NCBI GenBank assembly: GCA_016219345.1
Contig: JACRNE010000021.1
Coordinates: 1 to 49,717 of the forward strand
Direction: 5' to 3'
DNA: 49,717 nucleotides
DNA from: Candidatus Saccharimonadota bacterium
GTDB taxonomy: Bacteria > Patescibacteriota > Saccharimonadia > Saccharimonadales > 2-12-FULL-41-12
Shown: piece by piece, positions 35,406 to 44,440 of the stretch
Layout of the letters: every line of letters starts with the position of its first letter
Numbering within the stretch: position 1 is the stretch's first letter
The notes under the pieces: generated by a model
What the model saw: only the letters and a program-made list of their open reading frames with translations
The model's database searches: none
Told to the model about the DNA's origin: nothing
Translations under genes and position numbers: made by a program

Positions 35406-36137
35406 TCAAAGCAAATGATAGTTATTTTCACCATTTTTGTCAAATTTGCCGAGTTCATAAACGACGTTTTTGCGTTCAACTACTATTTTCCATCCGTGTT
35501 CTTTTGCTTTTGCAAGCAATTTTTCTGTTGGGTTGAATGCTATTGGGTTTTGGACTAGCTCTAGCATTGGGATGTCACCTTCACTATCACCTACTCCGTA
35601 GCTATCTTCTAGTGATAGGTCATGTTCTTCAATTAGCTTGTTTAAGACTACATCTTTTTCTGTGGCTGGCAATTGGTACTTTCCAGTAAATTTCCCGTCA
35701 ATAATCTCGTATTTCGTGCCTACCCAGTCGTCAAACCCATAGTGCTTAGCTACAAGCTCAACTGCTTCTCTATGAGATCCAGAAATTGCTATTAGGAAAT
35801 AGCCTTTTTCTTTTAGCTCTTTCACTAAATCTCTAGTGTAGACATAAACTTGCTGTTTGTGCTCCTGATAGACTTCGTTTATTGCCTGATCTAGCTGAGT
35901 TTGCGGCAGGCTCGGCAGGGATAGATTGTAGCAATTTACTAGCTCCCTCTCGTAGTCTTTAAAGGCATCTTGGGATTCGCGGATTTTCCATTTATGGCGG
36001 GCTAATCTAACTTTTTCATAAGACTCGCCATCAACTAAATTATTCTGAGCTAAATTATCGACGATGGCGTGGTATAGCTGCCAGCGAATCAATGTTCCAT
36101 CAAAATCAAAAACCGCAAATTTTCTATTCATACACAA
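35406..36137 (-). CDS. HAD-IB family hydrolase (SerB-like)
   Basis: FAVFDFDGTLIRWQLYHAIVD, LIAISGSHREAVELVAKHYGFD, YGVGDSEGDIPMLELV. Confidence 0.88.
   Translation of the reverse strand: MCMNRKFAVFDFDGTLIRWQLYHAIVDNLAQNNLVDGESYEKVRLARHKWKIRESQDAFKDYERELVNCYNLSLPSLPQTQLDQAINEVYQEHKQQVYVYTRDLVKELKEKGYFLIAISGSHREAVELVAKHYGFDDWVGTKYEIIDGKFTGKYQLPATEKDVVLNKLIEEHDLSLEDSYGVGDSEGDIPMLELVQNPIAFNPTEKLLAKAKEHGWKIVVERKNVVYELGKFDKNGENNYHLL
35415..35443 (-). promoter_or_regulatory. Promoter of the Leu leader: TTGACA-N17-TATCAT
   Basis: Minus -35 at 35438-35443, -10 at 35415-35420; lies inside the 3' end of the HAD gene. Confidence 0.65.
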
Positions 36138-36204
36138 AGTATACCAGCCGTAAGTTTTACAAGTATAGAAAGTTATTATATTATATGAACAATCAAGGAG
36201 TGCC

Positions 36205-37032
36205 GTGAATAGTAAAAGTAGCGAAGTGGGTGGTTTCGAGAGCTATGGATCGAGGCCGGTGTCATTGCCCGATGCAGCTGCAATTGTGAATGACTTTCAC
36301 CAGGAGACTTTTAGATTAATGACTCCTGACCAAATTGAACATTCCGCTATCAACGGAGCTAAATTGATGGCACAGGTATTTGGGCTCAACGAGACATCCG
36401 TATATGAAAATTTAAAAAAAGACTTTTGCGCTATAACTGCAGGCTACAATGGTGAACCCGATGTTCTTATTACGGCTATACCCGGCTTAGTATTGGGCGA
36501 AGAAGGAGGCGACTGGATCTCTCCAAGTCAGCTTATAGAGGCGCGCAACAATGCTTTATCATCGAACGGTTTACCTACAATGGGCGTTGTTAAGGAGGTG
36601 TATTTGGAGGGTAGGTCCGCTGATTGGTGGAACAAAACCACTCCAGATCATGCTGCATCCAAAATTGGCCAGGCAGGCCTCCAAGGATTAGTTGTATTCA
36701 ATGAGTTAAAAGGTACAGGCATGGGGTGGGAATGTCAGCAGTCAGAACTGGCCTATATATCTAAGGCTGCATCAAACGATGTTGTTGCGATTGGAGGTCT
36801 ATCTATTGCTAATTGGAACGTCTGGGATCAGCTTGCAGTTGCCAATGGATATGATAGGCAAGATAGTCTCACATGTAGATTTGTTCAGCATGAACGGGAT
36901 GTTATAGGCTTTGGGGGGCCTCACGGACCGGGCGCGGTTGTCAGGGACGGAAGGGCTATTTTAAGTAAATCGATACGCCGCCCCTTCCCAAGGGGTGGGT
37001 TCCGTATTGCCGCCGGCAAAGTAAAAGCTTAA
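36205..37032 (+). CDS. Hypothetical protein (275 aa), GTG start
   Basis: AGGAG RBS-like sequence upstream; no recognised family. Confidence 0.65.
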   Translation: MNSKSSEVGGFESYGSRPVSLPDAAAIVNDFHQETFRLMTPDQIEHSAINGAKLMAQVFGLNETSVYENLKKDFCAITAGYNGEPDVLITAIPGLVLGEEGGDWISPSQLIEARNNALSSNGLPTMGVVKEVYLEGRSADWWNKTTPDHAASKIGQAGLQGLVVFNELKGTGMGWECQQSELAYISKAASNDVVAIGGLSIANWNVWDQLAVANGYDRQDSLTCRFVQHERDVIGFGGPHGPGAVVRDGRAILSKSIRRPFPRGGFRIAAGKVKA

Positions 37033-37832
37033 ATTTCTAGCTCGATGCTGACTGGGCAGTGGTCTGAACCCATAACTTCTGGGTGGATTTCTGCCGATTT
37101 GATCTTATCTGCAATTTTAGGGCTGGCAAGCCAGTAATCTATGCGCCAACCTACGTTGTTGGCCCGGGCATTGGCCCAATGTGTCCACCAGGTATAGGCA
37201 TCAGCCCTGTCTGGATAAAATTTTCTAAAGGTGTCTACATATCCTGCACTTACAATATTTTCAAAGCCTTCCCTCTCTTCATTAGTAAAGCCATGTTTAC
37301 CGACGTTTTCTTTAGGGCGTGCTAGATCTATTTCCTTGTGGGCTACGTTGAGGTCACCGGAAAATATTACGGGTTTTGTTTTTTCTAACTCGCAGACATA
37401 TTCTAAAAATGCTGGGTCCCAGGCCTTGTGCCGAAGTTCTAGCCTGCCTAAATCGCCTTTGGAATTGGGCGTATAAACTGTAACGATCCAAAAATTATCG
37501 AATTCTGCAGCCAGTACTCTGCCCTCTTGGTTAGTTTTGCCAAAGCCGTCGTCAAGGTGGTATTTCTTAGCTATATCTTCCGGAAAATTATTGATTACTT
37601 TAAGTGGTTTTATCTTTGTGAAAATTGCTGTGCCGGAGTAGCCTTTACGCTCGGCTGAATTCCAATACTCTTCGTACTGTGGCAAATCGATTTCGGCTTG
37701 GCCTTGCTGAGCTTTTGTCTCCTGTAGGCACAAAATATCTGGATCGTGTTTTGCAATAAAGTCCTGGAATGCGCCTTTGTTTATAACTGCCCTAATGCCA
37801 TTTACGTTCCAGCTATATATTTTTAGTGACAT
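37029..37832 (-). CDS. xth: Exodeoxyribonuclease III (AP endonuclease)
   Basis: KIYSWNVNGIRAVINKGAFQDFIAKHDPDILCLQETKAQ, GDLNVAHKEIDLARP, GWRIDYWLAS, GSDHCPVSIEL. Confidence 0.95.
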   Translation of the reverse strand: MSLKIYSWNVNGIRAVINKGAFQDFIAKHDPDILCLQETKAQQGQAEIDLPQYEEYWNSAERKGYSGTAIFTKIKPLKVINNFPEDIAKKYHLDDGFGKTNQEGRVLAAEFDNFWIVTVYTPNSKGDLGRLELRHKAWDPAFLEYVCELEKTKPVIFSGDLNVAHKEIDLARPKENVGKHGFTNEEREGFENIVSAGYVDTFRKFYPDRADAYTWWTHWANARANNVGWRIDYWLASPKIADKIKSAEIHPEVMGSDHCPVSIELEI

Positions 37833-37878
37833 ATATCAAATATTGTATCACTGGGTTTTAATGTTAGAATATCTGCTA

Positions 37879-38592
37879 GTGGCAAATTCTTATAAAAGAG
37901 TATTACTTAAAATCTCTGGCGAGCAACTAGCTGGCAAATATGACAGCGGCTTTGATAATGAGCACGCGGTGTGGTTGGCCAAAGAAGTTAAGAAAGTTGC
38001 TGAAGAAGGTGTTCAGGTCGTCATCATGGTTGGTGGCGGTAATATGGTGCGTGGTGCCCAGATTGCCGGTAGCGGCATACAGCGTGTAACTGCTGACCAC
38101 ATGGGTATGCTGGCGACTCTTATTAATGCGCTGGCTCTAACTGATGTATTTGAAAGTGAAGGTATAAAAACTAGATGTCTTAGCAATATTTTTGCTGATC
38201 AGGTAGCGGAAAAGTTTGTTCATCGTTTAGCTAATAAACATCTACAGAAAGGCCGTGTATGCATCCTCGCTGGCGGGACCGGACGACCTTATGTGACTAC
38301 TGATACGGCAGCGGTTAACCTAGCACTAGAGCTTGGTTGCGACATAGTTCTTAAGGCAACTAAGGTTGATGGAGTATATGACAAAGATCCGACGAAAAAT
38401 CCCGATGCTAAAAAATACGAAACACTAAGTTATCAACAAGCCCTTGAAAATCCTGCAATAAAGATCATGGATAAAGCAGCCCTAGGTCTTGCTATGGAGC
38501 ATGACATATCAATTTTGATATTTGATGCACTAAAGCAAGGCAATATCCAATCAGCCATTGAAGGCGAAGCTGTCGGAACTAGAATCAGCTAG
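37879..38592 (+). CDS. pyrH: UMP kinase
   Basis: YKRVLLKISGEQLAGKYDSGFD, VVIMVGGGNMVRGAQIAGSGIQRVTADHMGMLATLINALAL, ILAGGTGRPYVTTDTAAVNLALELGCDIVLKATKVDGVYDKDP. GTG 37879 preferred over the upstream ORF start. Confidence 0.93.
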   Translation: MANSYKRVLLKISGEQLAGKYDSGFDNEHAVWLAKEVKKVAEEGVQVVIMVGGGNMVRGAQIAGSGIQRVTADHMGMLATLINALALTDVFESEGIKTRCLSNIFADQVAEKFVHRLANKHLQKGRVCILAGGTGRPYVTTDTAAVNLALELGCDIVLKATKVDGVYDKDPTKNPDAKKYETLSYQQALENPAIKIMDKAALGLAMEHDISILIFDALKQGNIQSAIEGEAVGTRIS

Positions 38593-39752
38593 ATAGTACG
38601 TAGTTTTAGAAGTTCGGGGATGGACTGAAGTTTTTTCTCAACCATTTCGGGGACGCCATTAGGCTCTATATCAATTATTGAGTAGGCTACATCTCCACGG
38701 CTTTTGTTTAAAAGCTCTACAATGTTTATTCCAGCATCGCTAAAGATGCTTGTAATACTAGCCACTACGCCAGGCTTGTTTTTGTGAGCCAGCGTTACTC
38801 GCTTACTCCCCTTTCTAGCTAGGACTGCGCTAGGGAAATTAACGGAATATTGAATATTTCCATTTTCTAAATAATCTTGAAGTTGCTCGGCCACCATAAT
38901 GGCGCAATTATCCTCTGCTTCGGCCGTACTAGCTCCCAGATGTGGCAGGCTGACAACGCCCGGCTGGTTAAGTGTTATTGGGTTTGGAAAGTCTGTTATA
39001 TAATTTCTTACTTTATTTTCCGCTAAGGTTTTAACTAGCTGCTTTTCATCAACAATCTCGTCCCTAGAAAAATTTATTAAACTAGCAGATTTTCTCATCT
39101 TTCCAATAAGCTCAGAGCTAATCAAATGTTTTGTTTGTTCAAGCAGTGGCACATGAATGGTTATAAAATCACTTTCTTTTACAAGTTGCTCAAGATCTTC
39201 TACGCGCTGTACGGCCGCGGATAGCTGCCAAGCATTTTGAATAGTCATGGCTGGGTCATAGCCTAAGACCTTCATGCCTAGGTCTACTCCACTGTTAGCT
39301 ACGCGGTAACCAATAGAACCAAGGCCTATTACGCCGAGTGTTTTACCGGAAAGCTCACTGCCGGCAAATTGTTTTTTACCTGCTTCAACCTGCTCCTTTA
39401 ACTTATCGCCTTTCAAATCCTCGGTATATTTAATAGCTCCGGCAATATTTCGGGCGCTGATTAATAACCCTGCTAGTACTAATTCTTTAACGGAGTTTGC
39501 ATTAGCGCCAGGAGCATTAAATACAATTACGCCGCGTTCAGTTAGATCAGTGATTGGAATGTTATTCACACCGGCTCCGGCACGTCCTACGGCTAGTACG
39601 CTATCACTGATTTTTTCATCATGGAGATTTTGAGATCGAAGCATTATAGCATCTGCATCATCGACCGAATCTGAAATTTGATATGCATCACTAAATTTGT
39701 CCAGGCCAACCTGAGCTATTTTGTTGTATGTGCGAATTTTAAATTTAGCCAT
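38589..39752 (-). CDS. serA: D-3-phosphoglycerate dehydrogenase with ACT domain
   Basis: VGRAGAGVNNIPI, LGVIGLGSIGYRVAN, SDFITIHVPLLEQTKHLI, LPHLGASTAEAEDN, C-terminal ACT-like VTLAHKNKPGVVASITSIFSDAGINI. Confidence 0.9.
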   Translation of the reverse strand: MAKFKIRTYNKIAQVGLDKFSDAYQISDSVDDADAIMLRSQNLHDEKISDSVLAVGRAGAGVNNIPITDLTERGVIVFNAPGANANSVKELVLAGLLISARNIAGAIKYTEDLKGDKLKEQVEAGKKQFAGSELSGKTLGVIGLGSIGYRVANSGVDLGMKVLGYDPAMTIQNAWQLSAAVQRVEDLEQLVKESDFITIHVPLLEQTKHLISSELIGKMRKSASLINFSRDEIVDEKQLVKTLAENKVRNYITDFPNPITLNQPGVVSLPHLGASTAEAEDNCAIMVAEQLQDYLENGNIQYSVNFPSAVLARKGSKRVTLAHKNKPGVVASITSIFSDAGINIVELLNKSRGDVAYSIIDIEPNGVPEMVEKKLQSIPELLKLRTI

Positions 39753-40821
39753 GTTTTTTCTCGAACTCCTTCATGAATTTTATAAGTGCTTCTACACCGG
39801 CTTCTGGCATCGCATTATATATGCTGGCTCTCATCCCGCCGACGCTTCTGTGTCCTTCCAGATTTTTAAGACCGTTCTTAGCGGCTTCCTCGACGAAAGT
39901 TTTATCCAGCTCAGGCTTAGCCAGGGTAAAAACAACATTCATTATTGATCTAAATTCAGGCTCAACAGGATTACTATAAAAGCTTGAGCTGTCTATCGCA
40001 TCATAAAGTTTCTTGGCTTTTTTAAGATTGATTTTATGTACGGCTTCTACCCCGCCTATTTCTTTAAGCCTTTTAAAAACAAGACCAGCCAAATACCAAC
40101 TATAGGTTGGTGGAGTGTTTAGCATTGAGCCAGATTCGGCCTTGTCCTGCCAGTGCCAAATAGTAGGTGTGTCTGCACGAGCATGCCCTAAAAGATCTTC
40201 TCTAACAATTACAATTGTGATTCCTGCCGGCCCGATATTTTTCTGTGCTCCAGCATATAAAACTCCATATTTACTTACGTCAATTGGTTGGCTTAAAATC
40301 ATAGAGCTGATATCTCCAGCAACAGGAACATTTCCTATCTCGGGCACTTCGTTAAATGCCACGCCGTGGATAGTCTCGTTTGGAGTTATGTGAATATAGG
40401 CTGAATCTTCAGATAAATCCCAATCTTCAATATTAGGTACGTGTGTATGGGCATCAGTTTTTATGGCGATGTTCGGATTTTCTAGATATTTGCTAGCTTC
40501 CTGGTGGGCTTTTTTGCTCCACATGCCAGTGATTGCATAGTCGGCTCTATCGGATTTTTTAGATATGTTTAGTGGTATAGCTGCGAATTGTCCCGTGGCA
40601 CCGCCCTGCAGGAACAATATTTTGTAATTAAGAGGAATTGACATTAGCTCGCGTAAATCCGCTTCAGCTTCGGCTGCAATACTAATGAACTCTGGGCTGC
40701 GATGGCTCATCTCCATCACACTCATTCCGTGTCCTTGCCAATCTAGCATCTCATCACTAGCTTGTTTTAGTACCTCTTCAGGCAAGGTTGCAGGACCAGC
40801 GCTAAAATTATAAATTCGCAT
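39745..40821 (-). CDS. serC: Phosphoserine aminotransferase
   Basis: IYNFSAGPATLPEEVLKQASDEMLDWQGHGMSVMEMSHRSPEF, LFLQGGATGQFAAIPLN, YGVLYAGAQKNIGPAGITIVIVRED. Confidence 0.96.
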   Translation of the reverse strand: MRIYNFSAGPATLPEEVLKQASDEMLDWQGHGMSVMEMSHRSPEFISIAAEAEADLRELMSIPLNYKILFLQGGATGQFAAIPLNISKKSDRADYAITGMWSKKAHQEASKYLENPNIAIKTDAHTHVPNIEDWDLSEDSAYIHITPNETIHGVAFNEVPEIGNVPVAGDISSMILSQPIDVSKYGVLYAGAQKNIGPAGITIVIVREDLLGHARADTPTIWHWQDKAESGSMLNTPPTYSWYLAGLVFKRLKEIGGVEAVHKINLKKAKKLYDAIDSSSFYSNPVEPEFRSIMNVVFTLAKPELDKTFVEEAAKNGLKNLEGHRSVGGMRASIYNAMPEAGVEALIKFMKEFEKKHG

Positions 40822-40877
40822 GTATTTTTGCTTTTTCTCCGAGTATTACAATTCATTATACAAACTTTGGGAGTATA

Positions 40878-41633
40878 ATGAAAAATGATAATCGAGGGGC
40901 GAAAATGGCTAAAGAATATGACTTTTCCAGACTAAGGGCGCTATTTATCAACTGTACTTTAAAGAAATCTCCCGATAAAAGTAATACACAACTACTGGCC
41001 GATATCTCGATAAATATTATGAAAAAGCATGGCGTTGAAGTGGACGTGATCAGGGCGATTGATCATGATATTGCCACGGGTGTTTATCCTGATATGACCA
41101 AGCAGGGTTGGAAAATTGATGAGTGGCCAGAGATTTATGAGAATAAAGTTAAGGCAGCAGATATTCTAGTTTTGTGTGGTCCAATTTGGCTGGGCGATAA
41201 CAGCTCAGTGATGAAACAGATTATAGAGCGACTTTATGCCAACTCGCATCTTCTTAATAAGGACGGTCAATATGCAGATTATGGTAAAGTTGGCGGCTGT
41301 TTAATCACTGGCAATGAAGATGGTATCAAGCATTGCGCAATGAATGTACTTTATAGCCTGCAGCACTTAGGTTATACGATTCCTCCGCAAGCTGACGCTG
41401 GCTGGATTGGTGAGGCTGGTCCTGGCCCAAGCTACGGAGATAAGCTAGATGATGGCACAATTGCAGGATTTGATAATGACTTCACAAACCGCAACACTAC
41501 TTTCATGACCTGGAATTTACTACACATAGCAAAAATCTTAAAAGACAATGGTGGCATTCCTGCCTACGGTAACCAACGCAGCAAATGGGACGCTGGCTCA
41601 CGCTTTGACTTCGAAAATCCAGAATACAGATAA
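40878..41633 (+). CDS. NAD(P)H-dependent FMN reductase / flavodoxin-fold protein
   Basis: RALFINCTLKKSPDKSNTQLLADISINIMKKHG, ADILVLCGPIWLGDNSSVMKQIIERL. Confidence 0.8.
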   Translation: MKNDNRGAKMAKEYDFSRLRALFINCTLKKSPDKSNTQLLADISINIMKKHGVEVDVIRAIDHDIATGVYPDMTKQGWKIDEWPEIYENKVKAADILVLCGPIWLGDNSSVMKQIIERLYANSHLLNKDGQYADYGKVGGCLITGNEDGIKHCAMNVLYSLQHLGYTIPPQADAGWIGEAGPGPSYGDKLDDGTIAGFDNDFTNRNTTFMTWNLLHIAKILKDNGGIPAYGNQRSKWDAGSRFDFENPEYR

Positions 41634-41677
41634 GTTACGGATTGAGCGGGATAAATGTGCTTGTGCTTTGATATAAT

Positions 41678-42427
41678 ATGCATATGCGGACGGTTTCTAG
41701 GGGTACATATTTACTATCGGATCAAGATTTAATACTGACTGATCAGGAAGTGCCTTCATATATTTTGAAGGTTCGTGACCTTCCTATTGAGGAAAAACCA
41801 AGGGAAAAGCTGCTTGCTAATGGACCTGAGAATCTTTCGGTAAGTGAGTTAATGGCGGTTCTCTTAGGGGTGGGTACCAAAAAAGAAGAAGTCATGACAA
41901 TGGCTCAAAGAATTTTAAAAGAATATGGCGAAAAAGCTATAGTCCACCAGACGGATCCGAGTATTTTGTCTGAGTCTTTAGATATTCCAATAGCAAAGGC
42001 CTGCCAGATTGTAGCCAGCTTTGAGCTAGGGCGTAGATTTTACGCTCAAGATGGTGGCAAGGCGGTGTTTGTACGCAATGCATCCCAAGCATTCGAATAC
42101 CTAAAAGATATGGCTGGTAATAAAAAAGAACATTTTAAAGGACTTTATCTCAACAGCAGATACAAAGTAGTCCATGAGGAGTTAATTTCAGTCGGTAGTC
42201 TGACGGCTAACATAGTTCATCCTAGAGAAGTCTTTCAGCCTGCTATTGAGCATGGGGCGGTTGCTGTCGTTGTTGCCCATAATCATCCTTCAGGAAATCT
42301 AGAGCCAACCGAAGCAGATCTAGAAGTCACTTCGCAATTATCTGCTGCGGGTAAAATACTGGGTATTGAGCTTCTAGACCATCTGGTTATCGCAGGCGAA
42401 AACTTTAAAAGTATAAAAGAGGTATAG
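41678..42427 (+). CDS. radC: RadC/JAB-domain DNA repair protein
   Basis: PREKLLANGPENLSVSELMAVLLGVGTK; JAB motif VAHNHPSGNLEPTEADLEVT; LLDHLVIAGENFKSI. Confidence 0.92.
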   Translation: MHMRTVSRGTYLLSDQDLILTDQEVPSYILKVRDLPIEEKPREKLLANGPENLSVSELMAVLLGVGTKKEEVMTMAQRILKEYGEKAIVHQTDPSILSESLDIPIAKACQIVASFELGRRFYAQDGGKAVFVRNASQAFEYLKDMAGNKKEHFKGLYLNSRYKVVHEELISVGSLTANIVHPREVFQPAIEHGAVAVVVAHNHPSGNLEPTEADLEVTSQLSAAGKILGIELLDHLVIAGENFKSIKEV

Positions 42428-42430
42428 TAA

Positions 42431-42706
42431 ATGAATAATTCATACACACTAGACGCCAATAATTTAATTTTCAGTCATGGATTGGGATTAAGTACCAGTG
42501 TTGTTAAGGATATTGAGGATATTTCTAGAGATAAACTGAGGGTTTGCCTGCGCTCTGGAGATTATTTCGCAATGTTGGCAACTATACTGGATGAAATAAG
42601 TGTGGCTGTAGAAAAATCTGATGTGGCTGAAGCCCGCAAGCTTCAAAAATTAGTAGAGGATTTACTCTACCTACAGCGTGAATATAAGATCGTCCAAAAA
42701 GACTAA
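42431..42706 (+). CDS. Hypothetical protein (91 aa) downstream of radC
   Basis: Tightly spaced after radC. Confidence 0.55.
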   Translation: MNNSYTLDANNLIFSHGLGLSTSVVKDIEDISRDKLRVCLRSGDYFAMLATILDEISVAVEKSDVAEARKLQKLVEDLLYLQREYKIVQKD

Positions 42707-43383
42707 CCAGTAGCCTGTCCACGTGTGGCCTGTGTGAAGTGGAGGTTTATATCGTTGATTACTCTCTCCGCGGCTCCTACGGGTCTTAGGTCTTGGGAGG
42801 GATCATCAAGGTTTGGGTTCAGCATATGTCCTTTGCAACGATTAGCTGTTATGAAAGACGTGAGTTCGTTTTCTTCATCCGATGTATCAAATCGCTCAGA
42901 GCTCGCTATTAGTCCGCCTCTCGCGCAAACGCCTGAGTCATCTTCTGCCGGCTCTATTCTTATTTCATTTGCACGTCTGTCGGAGTTATCTTTTTTTATG
43001 ACTATGCTTTCTACCTCACCATTTTCTATTTTCCGGGTGCTTGCTCCACTGATCAGAGATATATTCACTTCGTATCCGTTAGCTTTGGATATAGATAGAT
43101 TTTTTGATTTTCCCATTTTATATATAAAACCATCGTCTGGATTTGCTTCTATAAATTTTACTGCCCTTCTGCCAATACTTGCCATGGCTGGGCTAAAAGT
43201 CTTTTCTAACTCTTTTACATTTTTCTGAGTGTTGACTTCGATTTTCTTTGCTTTATCTAACTCTGAGGCACCGCATCCCGCACCGAATGGAGTAGCAAGG
43301 ATTAAGCCGCAAGCTACTAAACTCCTCATCTCCGGTGTTTTAAGCATAATTCTAAATTGTACGCTTGAGAGTAAAACAAGCAA
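42703..43383 (-). CDS. Putative secreted lipoprotein, hypothetical
   Basis: N-terminal hydrophobic segment with LATPFGAGCGAS lipobox-like Cys. Confidence 0.6.
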   Translation of the reverse strand: MLVLLSSVQFRIMLKTPEMRSLVACGLILATPFGAGCGASELDKAKKIEVNTQKNVKELEKTFSPAMASIGRRAVKFIEANPDDGFIYKMGKSKNLSISKANGYEVNISLISGASTRKIENGEVESIVIKKDNSDRRANEIRIEPAEDDSGVCARGGLIASSERFDTSDEENELTSFITANRCKGHMLNPNLDDPSQDLRPVGAAERVINDINLHFTQATRGQATG

Positions 43384-43396
43384 GCATAAGCAAAGA

Positions 43397-43487
43397 TGGC
43401 GGAGAGGACAGGATTCGAACCTGCGAGAGCCTTGCGACTCAACACACTTTCCAGGCGTGCGCCTTAAACCAACTCGGCCACCTCTCC
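43397..43487 (-). tRNA. tRNA-Ser (anticodon GGA), CCA encoded
   Basis: Minus GGAGAGGTGGCCGAGT...CTGGAAA anticodon loop...long variable arm...AGGTTCGAATCCT...CCTCTCCGCCA. Confidence 0.93.
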
Positions 43488-43573
43488 TAATTTTGTGATT
43501 GTAGGCATGACAATTTTACCACAAAAACACCTTGCAGCTGACTTCTGTAAAAAGGTAAACTATAAAATAATAT

Positions 43574-44440
43574 ATGTCAGTTATAAAGCTTCAAGATGTT
43601 AGTAAATTATATGGATTTGGCGATGCCACTACTGTCGCGCTTGAGGACGTTGAGCTGGAGATCGAGAAAGGTGAATTTGTGGCGATTATGGGTCCAAGTG
43701 GATCAGGTAAGTCTACTCTGCTAAATATCATTGGACTTTTAGATAGGCCAACAGCCGGGCTGTACCAGCTTGATGGTCGTTCGGTTGAGAAGCTCAGGCC
43801 AAATGCGCGAGCGAAAGCTCGGCGTGACAAAATTGGTTTTGTTTTTCAGTCGTTTAGCTTACTGCCAAAATTGAAAGTTATTGATAACGTTGCTCTTCCC
43901 TTGGCCTACAAAGGTAGATTGCTAGGCAGAAGGTTAAAAATGGCGCACAACATGCTAGAAAGAGTTGGCCTGGCTGACCGTGCATTTTATTTGCCCAGCC
44001 AGCTTAGTGGTGGTCAGGTGCAGCGGGTAGCTATAGCCAGAGCGCTTATAAATGATCCAAGTATAATTATTGCGGATGAGCCCACTGGTAATTTAGACAG
44101 TTCCTCTTCCCGCCTGGTCATGGAACTTCTAAAGGAAATTCATGAAATGGGAAATACAGTTTTAATGGTTACTCACAACCCAGAACTTACGCGTTATGCC
44201 AGCAGAGTTTTATATATGTATGACGGAAGCATCGAGCGTGATATTCAAAAGCGGATTGGCAACATCGCTCGCAAGCCTAAAGAGCCTGAATTTTTCGCTC
44301 CAGATGGATCCGAAGAAGACACCCTACAAAGCGTCGCCGCCACCATGACTTTGAGCGAAGAAAAGGAGGCTGCTAAAAAAACCAAGCCAAAGAAGCAGCG
44401 AAAAACAAAACGTACTCCCAAGAAAAGGGTTAAAAAGTAA
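43574..44440 (+). CDS. ABC transporter ATP-binding protein (MacB/LolD type), Lys-rich tail
   Basis: IMGPSGSGKSTLLNIIGLLDRPTAG, LSGGQVQRVAIARALINDPSIIIADEPTGNLDS. Confidence 0.95.
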   Translation: MSVIKLQDVSKLYGFGDATTVALEDVELEIEKGEFVAIMGPSGSGKSTLLNIIGLLDRPTAGLYQLDGRSVEKLRPNARAKARRDKIGFVFQSFSLLPKLKVIDNVALPLAYKGRLLGRRLKMAHNMLERVGLADRAFYLPSQLSGGQVQRVAIARALINDPSIIIADEPTGNLDSSSSRLVMELLKEIHEMGNTVLMVTHNPELTRYASRVLYMYDGSIERDIQKRIGNIARKPKEPEFFAPDGSEEDTLQSVAATMTLSEEKEAAKKTKPKKQRKTKRTPKKRVKK

